A DNA stretch of 64,000 nucleotides from Pictodentalium vernedei (GCA_031216915.1 CM062292.1:4088457-4152456), one strand, 5' to 3'. Counted from the stretch's first letter, positions 1-11,223 are shown. Made by a program: numbers and translations. Notes: generated by a model not told the origin, from the letters alone.

Positions 1-88
1 TGCAATAGGTTATATACTCAATATCCATGTCCACAGTGATCAGATAGTAATCCACCTTCAATGTACTGTCCTGATTGAAATAAATTAA

Positions 89-320
89 CCCTTTACCCAA
101 CCAATCGGCAATATCCGCCCGCGTAATATGCAATTTCAGCAGTTGCAAAAATATGATTTTTCAAAAAAAATTAACAAACCCATGTCAAGTGACCCCTCGT
201 TGGAACGAGCTCGTTTCAACGAGGGGTCACATGATATGGTTTTGTTGAGATGTTTTGAAAAATTTAAAATAATGATATTTCAAATAATAAATTTTGATGT
301 CGTTTGCGATGGGTAAAGGG
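89..320. mobile_element. piggyBac-type MITE, family C, copy 1
   Basis: A 232-bp element flanked on both sides by TTAA (85-88 and 321-324). The ends are inverted repeats beginning CCCTTTACCCAAC and ending GATGGGTAAAGGG. The centre is an inverted repeat around GACCCCTCGTTGGAACGAG. A TTAA target and a CCCTTT terminus are the signature of piggyBac-type elements. There is no coding capacity, so it would be mobilised in trans. Related copies lie at 3200, 15013, 23672, 36885 and 55309. Confidence 0.85.
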
Positions 321-324
321 TTAA

Positions 325-834
325 AGAACAAAACGTCCCTTTAACTCGACAGATCACTATCTGAAGTAATTAAAATAATACAAAAATGTTTAAAACTTGA
401 TTGAATTTTAGTAAACGTAGTGCAACGACAGGACAAGTGAGGCAAGGTTTAAAAAAGCCAAACAATTGTACAGGGGGGGGGGGGGGGCGGTGGTGGGGAA
501 CCCTCGATGGCAAAAATTAGATTTTCGAAATTGGGTCTGCAAGTTTGTTCCTGCACCCTCCACCTCATCTGTATAAATTCCTATTCATCTTTTAACAAGA
601 CTTGACCCCAAAAAGAAAAATAAACGTTGAGCGAGGGGAGGGGGTGGGGGGGGGGGGGGGGGGCATCGGTAAATATAAAACCTTCCCAGATTTAGATTTT
701 GCCATTTTTCAATCTCTAATAGCAGTTTTGTCGATTCAGTGACGTCACCTTATCCACACAGGTTGTTTTATACTAAAGGTCATCTACAATAGCATTCCAC
801 AACCCAAACTACACATTCCGTTTCAAAGTGAAAA
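325..834. other. Intergenic stretch with two poly(G) tracts
   Basis: No coding region or recognisable element is visible. It holds two long guanine runs, near 474-487 and 647-663. The rest is plain AT-rich sequence. Confidence 0.5.
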
Positions 835-1586
835 AGCCTATTTATACCATGATTACCTATTCTACTATATATAAAAAGCCTATGACATAAATTTTAGCTG
901 TACACACCAACCGTGGTGAACACGCGAGCAATGGGATTTAAATAATTAAAATTTACACCTACAGTGGAACTACATCTAAGTTGACTTTTGGAGACGTCGA
1001 CCTGAATACGAACTTGTCTAAATTTATCGCCAGTCGCCCCTCGGAGAGTGAAATGAAAGTGAAAATCATTTATAACTTTTTTAAATGAGTTTACCCCATA
1101 AAACACCAAAACTTAACAAAAATGCATTGTCTCATTTTAATAAAGCAGCCAAAACTCGAAATGCTATGTTATTATACTATTAACATGAAAAAAGTCACCG
1201 TTTCATTTCGTTTCGGAGATAAAATTGACAGCGGAAGTACCAAATTCCCCCCCCCCCCGATGCTCGTGTAAACAAAAACAGATTCGCATCTATGTTGGTG
1301 CTCAGTAAAATCGAGAAAAAATAATATCGGCTCTTAATAATCTGATCATGGTATAAATAAAATATGCCCAAAGTAGCTTGGTGTACCAAATGTTCACCAC
1401 TCGTTGTGAAGTGGTGTTAACCGCGCGCCGAAGGATAACGGTTAACACCACTCGTGGTGAACATTTGGTACACAAAGCTACTATAAGTATATTCTATATA
1501 CACAGCGCGCCAAAGGCTAACGGTTAACACCACTCGTGGTGAACATTTGGTACAGCAAGCTACTATGGGTATATTCTATATATGTG
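835..1586 (-). repeat. Dispersed repeat, inverted partner of 50995-51600
   Basis: This block matches the reverse complement of 50995-51600 over most of its length. Shared landmarks are a TTCACTCTC..CGAGG segment, the AGACGTCGACCTGAATACG-like segment, and a start AATAGGTAATCATGGT read from the other strand. The end near 1400 carries GTTAACACC and GGTGAACATTTGGTAC. That end is followed by two tandem copies of an 82-83 bp unit (about 1422-1503 and 1505-1586), each containing GGTTAACACCACTCGTGGTG, a short palindrome. No protein domain is recognised, and the short reading frames shared by the two copies look incidental. Confidence 0.65.
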
Positions 1587-1589
1587 TTG

Positions 1590-3195
1590 TAATAATATGT
1601 TACGGACTAAAAGGTATCTCCTCTTTACTACTTTATCCCTGGTCAGAATAAAACAATTGGATAAATTTAATTCTTATTCACGTTAACAAGAATCGGGCGC
1701 TAATTCACTCATTGTATTGGGCGTTTTCAACTCTGTCTCGGTGTCTCTTAGTTTGGCAGAAAGCGTGAATGCAAAATTTGATTTTTGTCAATCATACATA
1801 AGAATGAAAATGGGTTAAAATGTCACATCATCTCATATTCAAAGATATTATCTTTCTAAATGCATCACACAGCCAGCAACACCAATCTCCTTTCCATGTC
1901 CGGTAATAATTTATTTGGCCTTCGACTGATTTCACTCGGTCCTCTTATGAGGGGCCTATATCGACCCAGTCCCGCGCCGGGCTATTCTTCTCCAACTGTC
2001 TCCCTTAACCTCCCAGCCTTCAGTCAGAAACTGTTTCGTATTTCCACACATTGGCGCTTTCTCGATGACAACAACTCTGAAATGGACCCGTTCCCTCGTG
2101 TCATTCTTCATGCATTTGTCCTTCATAAAGCTACTCCCCTGCTTTAGCCTCCTCCCCCCTTTTAGACCTTCAGTCTGCATAAAGTAATATTCCATTAATT
2201 TTGCATTCTCGCCTGCCGTTTCCATCCTCTCTGAATGTTAGGGTCCCATACATGGTTAAGTACTGTCTTTGACCATCTGCTGTTTGGTAGGTTTACCAGG
2301 TAAAGAAGGTAGCATAATTTTCCCATATCTGTTCTACATTTAAACGGTACCTACCTCAGTTCCCCTCTGGCCGATTCCGGTGCGGCTGCTCTACTCGATT
2401 TGGTCATTGACCTGAGCCATTTTGTATGATGTTCAAGTTTCACAGTGCCGTTTTCTTTGGAGGGATCACATCCCTTCCCTACGTTATGCTTGATAGTCCC
2501 ATACTCTCCTAAAAAGTTTTTCCAACGAAGACCTTGTTAAAGCTATTTTCTCCAAAAAGTTTTAACTGATTGTGAATTCTTTTCCCTTTTGCCTTTAATT
2601 TATTTGTATGGGATTTCTGTATATGCGTCTACTTGCAACACATAAATGTACTCCCAGGTATATTCTCATCCTCCCGCTTCTTCCACTGATATATCCTTGC
2701 TTTCCTCTTCAGCAATAGAGAATTTACCAACCATCCGCCTTTGCGACTCATCTTGCCTACGGCTCATACGAATTACCTCGCTTTTGTTTTCGTTGTTCCA
2801 GTCGTCACTTAACATCGTACTTTCCAACCATGGCTAACGGTTTTGGTAGCCCCTCTTCACGCTCGGCTTATAAAACCTTATCATCAGCAGAGAATAAAAT
2901 ATTGATACCACGCCTCTAATATATATTGAGTATACCTAAGTCCCATTGTAGCAATAATGTAGGATCTTTAGTACTTTTCATTCTTCTTCTGTCTCCGGCA
3001 GGCACTCGTGTTTTGTTTTTTTTTTTTTTTGTTGTTTCATCTTGCGGTCTAATTTCAGTACGACCCTTTCGGCGAAAGGGATGATTTTTTTGATTAATCA
3101 TTCGCTGTTTTTTTTACGTTCTTTGTTCGAGAGGAATTGATGACACCCTCATTCCACATTAATTATAGTTCTATTCTCCGCGACTTTCTCTGTGT
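1590..3195. other. Stretch with no recognisable gene
   Basis: Two overlapping antiparallel open frames (1860-2147 on + and 1956-2225 on -) lie here. Neither resembles a family I know and both are bounded by frequent stops. A 14-nt T run lies near 3015. Base composition between 1860 and 2850 is richer in C and T than the flanks, which could mean a decayed coding sequence on the minus strand. I cannot name it. Confidence 0.4.
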
Positions 3196-3199
3196 TTAA

Positions 3200-3425
3200 C
3201 CCTTTACCCAACGAATCGGACACACCCATCCGCGTAATTTGTAAATTCAGCAGGTATAAAAATATTATTTTTCTAAAAATTTCAACAAAACCATATCATA
3301 TTTCCCCTGTTGAGCTCGTTCCATTGAGGGGTCACATGGTATGGTTTGGTTAAAATTTTTTGAAAAATCATAAAAAATGATATGTAAAATAATAAATTTT
3401 GGGATCGTCTGCGTTGTGTAAAGGG
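3200..3425. mobile_element. piggyBac-type MITE, family C, copy 2
   Basis: Flanked by TTAA at 3196-3199 and 3426-3429. The termini read CCCTTTACCCAACG and GTGTAAAGGG. The central hairpin around GAGCTCGTTCC is shorter than in copy 1, about 226 bp overall. Non-coding. Confidence 0.85.
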
Positions 3426-3687
3426 TTAAACCACTTTTTTTTCTAGCCTGATAATTGATCACATTATTGTGATTTGTTTCGCTACTTTTAGACTTCAGAA
3501 TTCTTGCCAATAAAATTATTTATAAACTGTTTCAAACTGTGACAATAAATTTAATTTTTTCAGGTCAAACCGTATTTCGCTCACATTTGTAAGTACAACA
3601 AGGTGTTCCTTCACTTTTTAAGATTACTGGTCTACTTGCAAACATCTCTATGGGTATACATGTCAAAGAAGGTGACTTTCTGAAATA

Positions 3688-3943
3688 CAGTACGTGGAGA
3701 GTGTATTATCACTAAATCACCCGCAGAGTGGAGATTCCACCCAAGCAATAATTACAAATTTGTGGCAAAGCATAACCATCACAAGCAAAGTTTCAGCCAA
3801 TGGACCTCCGGGTTAAACTCGGAGGTCCATTGGCTGAAACATTGCTTGTGTTTTTGTCGATATGTACAAAATTTGAATGTTATAGCTTGGATGATAATTT
3901 CACTCCGCTGGTGATTAAGTTACAGTCCACTCTCCACGTACTG
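3688..3943. mobile_element. TA-flanked MITE, family B, copy 1
   Basis: A 256-bp element with TA on both sides (3686-3687 and 3944-3945). The terminal inverted repeats are CAGTACGTGGAGAGTG at the left and its complement at the right. The middle is a long hairpin, AATGGACCTCCGGGTT paired with its complement, flanked by AAACATTGCTTGTG. A TA target and CAGT ends point to a Tc1/mariner-type parent. Other copies are at 21593, 52345 and 57409. Confidence 0.85.
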
Positions 3944-4228
3944 TAGTTTAGGTTGTTCATCTTTGACAAATAATGATACACAGACAATGATTTTTTCACG
4001 GAGGTAAAATATATCATCCGTTGCCTATTGGTCGTCGACCCTGCTTCCGTCGTTTGTCCGCTTTTGTATTCTACATATTCGTTTGAAACACCGAACTGTG
4101 AAAGAAAAGGCTATTTGTCATATGTTTGTGTTTATGGTTGGGAGATACCCATCCGCGATCAAGATGTTATTCAAATTTGTGCACGCATTGATTCTTGTAT
4201 ATGGAGAGATTTCATGATCTCCAGTCAA

Positions 4229-4387
4229 AACATGAAGTCCTGTCACGAACTGTGCGCGTGTCTAGGCTTAATTGCGCGTAGGAATTGCGCGCAATTGCCA
4301 TATCGAATGATATCCAAAGCACGGCAGGTTCTCCTTGTTACTCATAGCAATCACAGGCAATGCTTGTGGCAATGGACCTCCGGGTTG
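4229..4387. mobile_element. Truncated MITE of family A
   Basis: Left half of family A, from AGTCCTGTCACGAA through the GGCAGGTTCTCC segment to GGACCTCCGGGTT. The sequence stops at the centre of the family hairpin and continues directly into SINE sequence (GAGTCATTGGGCAAGG). The breakpoint at the hairpin tip suggests breakage or template switching at the palindrome. Confidence 0.75.
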
Positions 4388-4611
4388 AGTCATTGGGCAA
4401 GGCAAGGCAAGGCACTTATTAATACTAAATGACCGCCCGTGGGCGCGGTATGTTAAGGCATACTGCAATCAATGTTAGCCAACTTCTTGTGCGACGTTAG
4501 TACGATGGGGAGGTTGACAGTTGCTCGCCGCTGCTCGTGGCTCTCTCAGTAAAATTTTCCGACACGACATAGCCCCGCGTTGAGTCATTGGGCCAGGCAA
4601 GGCACTTATAC
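4388..4611 (+). mobile_element. 5S-SINE body fragment
   Basis: Matches the body of the fuller SINE at 62550-62952: a GTCATTGGGCAAGGCA segment, then GGCATACTGCA, then GCTCGCCGCTGCTCGTGG and a GACACGACAT-like 3' part. The 5S-derived head is missing. A second GTCATTGGGCCAGGCAAGG at about 4582 suggests two partial copies joined head to tail. The fragment abuts a half MITE on the left and a palindromic repeat on the right. Confidence 0.6.
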
Positions 4612-4990
4612 ACAGAACGGCATACGCGTGTGAATGGGTTAATCGATATGGCACGAGTGCCAGCGCGGGAGGATAGAACGAGAGGCAGGAGGCCTCGAGT
4701 TTTATCCGTCCGCGATGGAACAAGTGTCATATCGATTAATCCATTCGCACGCGTGTGTCGTTCTGTGTTTATTACAGGCCTTCACGTCTAAAAAACAATT
4801 ATTAGAAGGACACTCGGCAATTCATTTAACAACTATTAAAATAGACAACACATTTTATCGCCAACCAAATTTGCGAGGGGAACCCGTGTTAATATTTCGT
4901 CCCCTGAGTTCCAATGAGTTCTATGTGCCTACTGGCAAACAGAACACATTGGAACTCAGGAGACGATTTTCAGCTATCGCTAGCGATTCA
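4612..4990. repeat. Palindromic dispersed repeat K, copy 1
   Basis: About 4612-4775 is an imperfect palindrome whose arms start ACAGAACG and carry ACGCGTGTGAATGG and TTAATCGATAT, centred on AGGCCTCGAG. It is followed by ATTTGCGAGGGGAACCCGTG and a second palindrome at 4908-4968 (GAGTTCCAATG paired with CATTGGAACTC). The whole block recurs at 38030-38408, and the second palindrome alone recurs at 7143-7208. It is probably a non-autonomous DNA transposon. The short frames inside are shadows. Confidence 0.65.
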
Positions 4991-5127
4991 AATTGTAATT
5001 GCCTTGCACGATTTGTAGAAAATTCCAGTGAAATTTCGCTTCTATTTAAAAATAGTCCGTCAACGATTTTACGGACGGTTTAGTGTTGCTGTAGATGGGG
5101 AGTTCATAGAACAGGCGGGTAATAAAA

Positions 5128-5320
5128 TATTAAATGACCGCCCGTGGGCGCGGTTTGTTAAGGCATACCGCAATCTATGTTAGCCCTCTTCTTGTGCGAC
5201 TTCAGTACGATGGGGAGTCTGACATTTGTTCGCCGCTGCTCGTGGCTCACTCAGTAAAATTGTACGACACGAGTATAGCCCCGGCATTTAACCCCCAAAT
5301 ATATAAATAAAAACTATCAC
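5128..5320 (+). mobile_element. 5S-SINE body fragment, 3' part
   Basis: Resembles 4437-4580 closely: TAAATGACCGCCCGTGGGCG, GGCATACCGCAATC, TTCGCCGCTGCTCGTGG, then GACACGAGTATAGCCC and an A-rich tail with AAATATATAAATAAAA. The 5S-like head is absent. The tail resembles LINE 3' ends in this window, as expected for a SINE using LINE machinery. Confidence 0.6.
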
Positions 5321-5448
5321 ACAAATTATTGTTTTATGAAGTTAGTAATGCGAATTCGTTTAATTAATTGTTTATGATTGGAGTGCAGAATACAGCCTTG
5401 GGCGAATTGAAGATCAACAGTTGTTTTCACCTTTCTTCTTTTCCTTTT

Positions 5449-5450
5449 AG
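5449..5450 (+). promoter_or_regulatory. Predicted splice acceptor of the cysteine-rich gene
   Basis: A pyrimidine tract at 5421-5448 (CTTTCTTCTTTTCCTTTT) ends in AG and is followed by open frame that enters the cysteine-rich exon in phase. A second AG at 5455-5456 is a possible alternative acceptor. No ATG precedes the first cysteine module in this frame, so an upstream exon is needed. Confidence 0.65.
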
Positions 5451-6757
5451 TTGCAGGGACAACATTGGCCCAGACGACACACCACAAATGGTGCTACGAT
5501 GATTATCCAATATTAGATGGCCTGCTCTGCTACAAAACGTGCCGTGAAGGATATTATAATTGGGGTGGTGGTCCCGTCTGTTGGGCAAACTGTCCAGATA
5601 GAACAACCAATTTGGGTGCAGTTTGCACAAAGAACTCATATGGTCGAGGTGTTGGGGTACCACTGAGTACATGTACATCATCTCAAGACAAAAACGGCCT
5701 TTTGTGTTATCCCGAATGCAACAGTGGTTATTATGGAGTGGGGCCAGTGTGCTGGGCATATTGTAAATCAGGATATACTGACGATGGCGCATTATGTCGC
5801 AGAAATGCCCATATTTATGGAAGAAATGTTGACAGCTGCCCATGGCATGACAAATGTGGCTTGTGTGGTGGACCATGGTACAATGTGTGTTGTTGTAGAA
5901 GAAACTGCGGTGGATCATGCAAATCGGGCTATACAAATGATGGCTGTACCTGCAGAAGAGATGTTCATATCTATGCAAAATCTACCTATGGTCGTGGCGT
6001 TGGTTTCCCCATGGGTTGTAAATCCAACGAAGAGCAAGATGGGGCTCTGTGTTATCCCCCCTGCGACAGTGGATATAATGGGGTTGGACCGGTGTGTTGG
6101 GCGACTTGTTCTGGTGAAACTGTTGATACAGGAACCCAGTGCCAAAAGAACTCATACGGTCGAGGCGTGGGGAAGGTAATAGCTTGCCTCAATCCTCCAT
6201 CTCTAAATTCTGTCACCAATTATACAGGGCTCGTTGAAATTTTTGAAAAAGCGGAAGGCTTTAAGAATCTCCAGGCAGTCGGCTGTGCAATTTATTACGC
6301 TCAACTTAAGTTCTGGGTAACGCTTGCACAAACCTTCAACTCCTGTAACAAAAAAGGAAACTGGCAAACTATTTCTGTTTCTTATTCTGCGGGGATTGCA
6401 GCTGGCGTTTCGATGGGAGTGGAAATCGGCATTGGTGTTGATATACTTTCGAGTAACGGCATATGTTTTATAGGTTATTGTTCTGGTTTTGTGACGGATG
6501 TTTCTGTCGGGGTAGATATTGCGTTTGGGTGGTGGAGATCATTAGACGACATTCCGGGTGACTCAGAAGCGTATGAGGTTGGTGTCGATATTCCATTTAC
6601 AGAGATAGGATTTACGGCAGTGTTTATTACAAATACAGATCAGGAATATATTGGTACCCAATTTGCATTCGGAATCGGAGTTGGAGTAATGCCAATTGAG
6701 GTTGGCTTCTCGACGTGTAGCACGCCCCCAGCTGAAACAATTCCCTTCACGATGTAA
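5451..6757 (+). CDS. Secreted cysteine-rich modular protein, terminal exon
   Basis: This is the only convincing host gene here. The exon is open from the acceptor at 5450 to TAA at 6755-6757, about 434 residues. No ATG precedes the modules, so the first exon, presumably with the signal peptide, lies outside what I can identify. Counting from TTG at 5465 as residue 1, four cysteine modules lie near residues 9-64, 70-123, 125-180 and 185-236. Each has variants of DGxLCYxxC, GYxGVGPVCW, a GYTDDGxxC segment and YGRGVG. Module 3 is irregular, with a CCC cluster and without the GPVCW core. Residues 240-430 form a different domain rich in alternating Gly/Val/Ile (GVSMGVEIGIGVD, FAFGIGVGVMPIEVG), probably beta-sheet, with five further cysteines. 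Similar GVGPVCW repeats occur in secreted proteins of protists and invertebrates, but I know of no established function. Extracellular location is inferred. A pathway role cannot be assigned. Confidence 0.8.
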
Positions 6758-6857
6758 ACTGACGCCATTTACACACTGGTAACATCACTTGTATCTGTTT
6801 CAGTTTATCTATAATTGTATTGTAATAACACGTATTCTGTGAAGATTTTTGTGTTTA

Positions 6858-6863
6858 AATAAA
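6858..6863 (+). terminator. Polyadenylation signal of the cysteine-rich gene
   Basis: AATAAA lies 101 nt past the TAA stop, followed by a T-rich stretch (TTTCTTTGTTTTTTTC) at about 6880-6910. Position and context fit 3' end formation for the gene ending at 6757. Confidence 0.6.
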
Positions 6864-7142
6864 TTGCAAGAACAAACTTTCCTTTCTTTGTTTTTTTCTT
6901 TATTTTTCAGTTTTGTTACTCAGCAATTCTCTTATTCCAAAACACTTATTGAAGTGAATAAAAGTGAAGATATCTCCTTTCAACATATATGGGACAAAAA
7001 GGACAATTACATTGGCCGTAAATGCCGCTGAGTATGTTTCGAGCAATGTGGCCTATCGTTCTCGTTTTAGTGTAGACGTCAAACTCTTTTAAGCTTAGAA
7101 CGTAAGTGAAGCGACCAAATGAGTCTGTTTGAAGTTTGACTC

Positions 7143-7208
7143 CTCGTCCCATGAGTTCCAATGTATTCTATGTGCCTACTGGCACATAGAACACATTGGA
7201 ACTCGGGG
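7143..7208. repeat. Palindrome shared with repeat K
   Basis: An inverted repeat of about 30 bp per arm: GAGTTCCAATGTATTCTATG pairs with CATAGAACACATTGGAACTC across GCCTACTGGC. The same palindrome is part of the blocks at 4908-4968 and 38315-38372. It stands alone here, so it may be an independent small element. Confidence 0.65.
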
Positions 7209-7419
7209 GATTCCCTGTCCAGCTCGAAAATGAATATAGGGTTTTGTATAAGGCACATATATTTAACTTCGTAGTGGTGTTTTTCCTAATTTCAAGAACG
7301 TCTCGGATAGATTGTTTTTGTGATGGTATAGCGTCAACAGAACAAATATTGGATGAAACAAAGGCAAGTCGTGGTTTATACTTCTGGATTAGTTAGATCC
7401 CATTCAATGTCCCTGATGA

Positions 7420-9130
7420 GTATGTAACCACGAGGTGTTTTAGAGAGGGAACATATTTCGTATCTGTGATTCTGTTTTTGGCATTCTTTTATAATATGGA
7501 CGATTGAAAATTGAGCACAAACCGCTTTCCAACAGTAAATCTGATAACAAAATATCAGTTGGTTAATGGAATAAATTATAGGAGTGATTAGAGATACTTA
7601 AACCGATCATACAGTTAAAACTAGAAGTCCTGTCACGAATAGTGCGCTTATGTAGGCTTAATAGCGCGTTGGAATTGCGCGTAATTGCCATATCGAATGG
7701 CATCCAAACCACGGCAGGTTCTCCTGGTTACTCATAACAAACACATGCAATGTTTCTGCCAATGGGCCTCCGGGTTACCCGGAGGTCCATTGGCTGAAAC
7801 ATTGCTTGTGCACAGGACATATGTACAGAATTTGATAGCTTTACTTGGGCCATAACGCGCATATTAACGCGCATATCAACGTGCTATTTGTGCGCATTTC
7901 GTGACAGGACTTCTAGTTTTAACTGTAGACGAATAAGCTGTGACAATAATAGTTAAACATAACCTGATAATAGTAGAGCAATCATACGATTTTCAAGGGC
8001 GTTATATTTCATTTACGGCCCGAAAGAAATCAATAACAATCCGAGGTCTTATGGGCAGCTCGAGACGGAGGGCTGCTAATAAAACAAAGGGTAGTTGGTC
8101 ATTTCTGGGGTGCAACTAATAGAACAGTAACGCTCGACAAAGTCGTGGTCTGTATCTGTGTGTTTTGGATCACAAAATCTAATGTGCTTTGATACAATGG
8201 AGAGTGGGTTGGGGTGGGGGGGGGGGGGGCGTACAGTGTGGGTGGTTTGTAAACGTAAGTTTAATGGTTTCAATAGCTTCGCTCATGTCATGCTATCGTC
8301 CTGTTGTTTTCGAACTACCGCGGTTGGAACAAAACCAAATGAGTACTGCTCACTTTTGTCCGTTGGCACATTAACTGCTCTGTTATTTTTTCGTTCAGAT
8401 AATTTAACAATGTTCTGTGAGATGATGTTAGCAAATTTCTTTGCCGAGATGTGTTGCTTTGCTTCAGAAAACTTTATAAATTGGTCTGTTGAATTTGTTG
8501 GTATCTTCCACTCAACTACTATACGGTAGGAAGTTAATCATTGTCTTTGTCGTTTTGATTGTAGAGACGGTTGTTCTAGTTTATTGAGCATTCTAGTCAT
8601 GCATCGTTCTTCCGACGATTTATTACAGTTTGCAATAAGTTTTATCATTTCTTTGGATGCTTTCCGCTTTTTGTGTTTCGTTTTTTTGTGTATGGGTGCG
8701 AGATGCTTGCTCAATAATCTATGGTTGATCGAAACGAGTGAAATATGATGTTGTATGTCATATTCGAGGATGGTGTTGCAACTCCTGAACTGGCTTTCAA
8801 GTTAGGGTTGTTTAAGCGTTCTTTCAATTGGAGGTTGTCAGCTATTTGCGGGCTAAGGTAAAAATGGTTCTTGTTCTATGGTGTGTCCATTTAGGGTGTA
8901 AAATTGGTTATTTCTTCTTTTTACTCAGGATTTAACATGTTTTGTGTTGAAAAGCATACCCCCAGTTTTCTGCCCATTACGCCAAGCATTTCATGTCGTC
9001 TTGCAGGATGATGTATTCATTTTCAGTTCTAATTTCACGATATAGTAGGCAATCTTCTGAGAACATTTTTACAGATGATTTTACTGGGTCGGATAGTTCA
9101 TTAACATGGCCAGCCTCGAAAGTGTGCAAT
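7420..9130 (-). mobile_element. Degraded CR1-like LINE, 3' part, with dispersed flank
   Basis: Read on the minus strand, 9130-8930 gives an RT segment after the catalytic box (CLLYREIRTENEYIILQDD, then a WAENWGYAF stretch), typical of CR1-like LINEs. 8740-8540 gives the later thumb or C-terminal region, and 8530-8240 the C-terminal tail. Many stops and frameshifts are present. From 8340 down to about 7420 it is collinear with the reverse complement of 33200-33770, so the 3' untranslated part and flank are repeated. MITE A (7612-7925) and a poly(G) tract (8213-8229) interrupt it. The endonuclease and most of the RT are missing. Confidence 0.6.
7612..7925. mobile_element. TA-flanked MITE, family A, copy 1
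   Basis: A 314-bp element with TA at 7610-7611 and 7926-7927. The ends are CAGTTAAAACTAGAAGTCC and its complement, about 28 bp each. The middle is the hairpin GGACCTCCGGGTTACCCGG in the context GCCAATGGACC and GGTCCATTGGC. Non-coding. The TA duplication indicates a Tc1/mariner-like transposase. Further copies lie at 10910, 20503, 27144, 51975 and 61128, all but the last with both ends. Confidence 0.9.
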
Positions 9131-9728
9131 GTATGTTCTTTGATGTCCTCCTGAGTCTAAATACAATTGTCATTTCTATTATTACTCTTTTTCGATGTGT
9201 TACCCACCAATTATAGAATGACTAAACGAAGACTAAATGCGCCGTGTCACTCCTTTGATCTTGGTGAGTTTGTTGAGTTATCAATTCCAGTGAGAGGAGT
9301 ATTAAAGTACTCACACAGCATTATCGAAGACTCAGATCCACAACGACCTTAGTCGCTATAAGATTCCCCATAACCTTAGACCTGCCTGGTTTGTATCAAA
9401 CCCAGACAGAACGGGGGTGATGCAGAGTCTTACACAATATTCACACTGACGGGTTCCAAATTAGGAAATTAGCACCAAGGCATCTTCGTTAGATAAACTT
9501 TCGGCTTCAAAAGTTTTTCTCCCAAATGCGAAGGAAAGCCATTGCGGCTGCGAAGAGCGCGATCGATGGCAAAACAAACAAAATACCATAGCATTACCTC
9601 TTCTGTCAATAAGGTGATGTAAACTGTGTTTAGATAAATGTTCAACATTACGTGTCAGCGAGTTGTTATGATGTATCATTTCTTCCTCAATAAACGTTGC
9701 AGGTGTCAACTTTGCAAAAAGGTTCTTG

Positions 9729-9788
9729 TAATTAGATAATAATTCAAACCGTCGCGACTCGCGACGGTATGAATTATTTATCTAATTA
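9729..9788. repeat. 60-bp near-perfect palindrome
   Basis: TAATTAGATAATAATTC and its complement enclose CCGTCGCGAC paired with TCGCGACGG. Arms are about 28 bp. It has the shape of a very short MITE or a cruciform-forming site. No second copy is seen in the window. Confidence 0.6.
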
Positions 9789-9789
9789 A

Positions 9790-10540
9790 ATTCTTCCTTC
9801 AGCAAAGAACGAACCACAAAGCCAAGTGGATTACCAGTAATTAGTCAATTAATCTGTTGCAACAACAGTTATATATATGTACCAACAGCATTCAGCCCGA
9901 CCATTAACACAGTCAGTGGCATAGACATGACTAAGGTGACCGCCCTTTTCACCTACCGAGAAGTCCATCGGAACTTCCGTATGTGTCATTTTCTCCGTGA
10001 CAAAATGTCCGTTCAATCTTGAAATAATCGCCGGTTCAATTTTCAAAACCCGATCAATTTATTGAGACCGGACAGTTGAGATGTATATCCCTGACTTCTC
10101 ATTACCGTTTTGGTTCCAAAACTCTTTGTTTTATGCTATTATATCCCGAAGGCCGCAGGGCAAATGGAAAACTCGTTTCATTTGGGTTCGCGGACCGACA
10201 TGTAACGTGACTTGTTTGGCGTCCGTTATTATCCCGCGTCCCTAAATTTGTGTTAATATACTAGAGAACGCCCTAATAAGTAATAATAATAGAAAATAAA
10301 GTAACTGGTAGACATTTGCATATGTACATTATTGAGGAATTTGCATAAATACATTATTGTGAGAGCAATATAATGATTTACCTTTATCGTGTCGCGATAC
10401 ATTTACAAACCTCGGGTCGATAACTCATAAAATATATATTGCGCAATCTTGACCGAATTCAGAAATACAATTGAAAATAACATTTCTGAGGCAATTTGAT
10501 GACGTCTTCCTTTGCCGACGGCGAGATTCAAAAGAATCGA
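9790..10540. other. Stretch with no recognisable feature
   Basis: Only short open frames bounded by stops. I see no repeat shared with other parts of the window. Confidence 0.4.
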
Positions 10541-10544
10541 GAGT

Positions 10545-10835
10545 AGAAAAGCGGAATTCTGCCCGTCAGTGTTTTGTTGCGAAATAGCGCTTTGCTTTGT
10601 GTGATTCTAGTGCTATTTCTCCAACAAACAAAGAGGGGCGACTCCAAATTCACCATAATTCATTAAGAGGAATCAGCTGGGAAGGCATGTGTTATCACAA
10701 ATACTTTCCCCGTAAATCTGTGTGATTAATGTCGGTCAAAATTCATTCTCCCCAACAAAATTAATACCTTTCTGGTAAACGACTTTAACGAATGATAAGT
10801 CCCTTGTATATACTGACCAAAAAAAAAAAAAAAGA
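10545..10835 (-). repeat. Dispersed repeat R2, copy 1
   Basis: The reverse complement matches 32260-32480. Shared landmarks are AAAGTCGTTTACCA, CACACAGATTTACGGGGAAA, GATAACACATG, CCTCTTTGTTTGT and GCACTAGAATCACA. A third related block is at 35455-35960. No coding signal is seen, so this is an unclassified interspersed repeat. Confidence 0.6.
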
Positions 10836-10909
10836 AACGCAAGTTCAGTTTTCGTAATATTATTTTTGTTATCCGTAGACCAAGTTTAGTAAAATATGTC
10901 ATACAGCTA

Positions 10910-11223
10910 CTGTTAAAACTAGAAGTCCTGTCGCGAACTGTGCGCTTATCTGGGCTTAATTGCGCGAAAGAATTGCGCGCAATTGTCATATCGAATGGCA
11001 CCCAAAGCCAGGCAGGTTCTCCTTGTTACCCATAGCAAACACAAGCAATGTTCCTGCCAATGGACCTCCGGGTTACCCGGAGGTCCATTGGCTGAAACTT
11101 TGCTTGTGCACAGGCTACATGTGCAGAATTTGATAGCCTTACCATCGTCATAACACGTAGATTAACGCGCAAATTGACGTACTATTTGTGCGCATTTCAG
11201 GACAGGACTTCTAGTTTTAACTG
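10910..11223. mobile_element. TA-flanked MITE, family A, copy 2
   Basis: 314 bp, same structure and orientation as the copy at 7612. TA flanks lie at 10908-10909 and 11224-11225. The left end reads CTGTTAAAACTAG, one base off the family terminus. The central hairpin is intact. Confidence 0.88.

Noticed and set aside
1860-2225. Pair of overlapping frames of about 90 codons
   Set aside because: Neither strand has a recognisable motif, and flanking sequence has stops in all frames.
5427-5978. 183-codon minus-strand frame rich in His and Cys
   Set aside because: It is the antisense of the cysteine-rich exon. Its composition mirrors that exon and it has no start context of its own.
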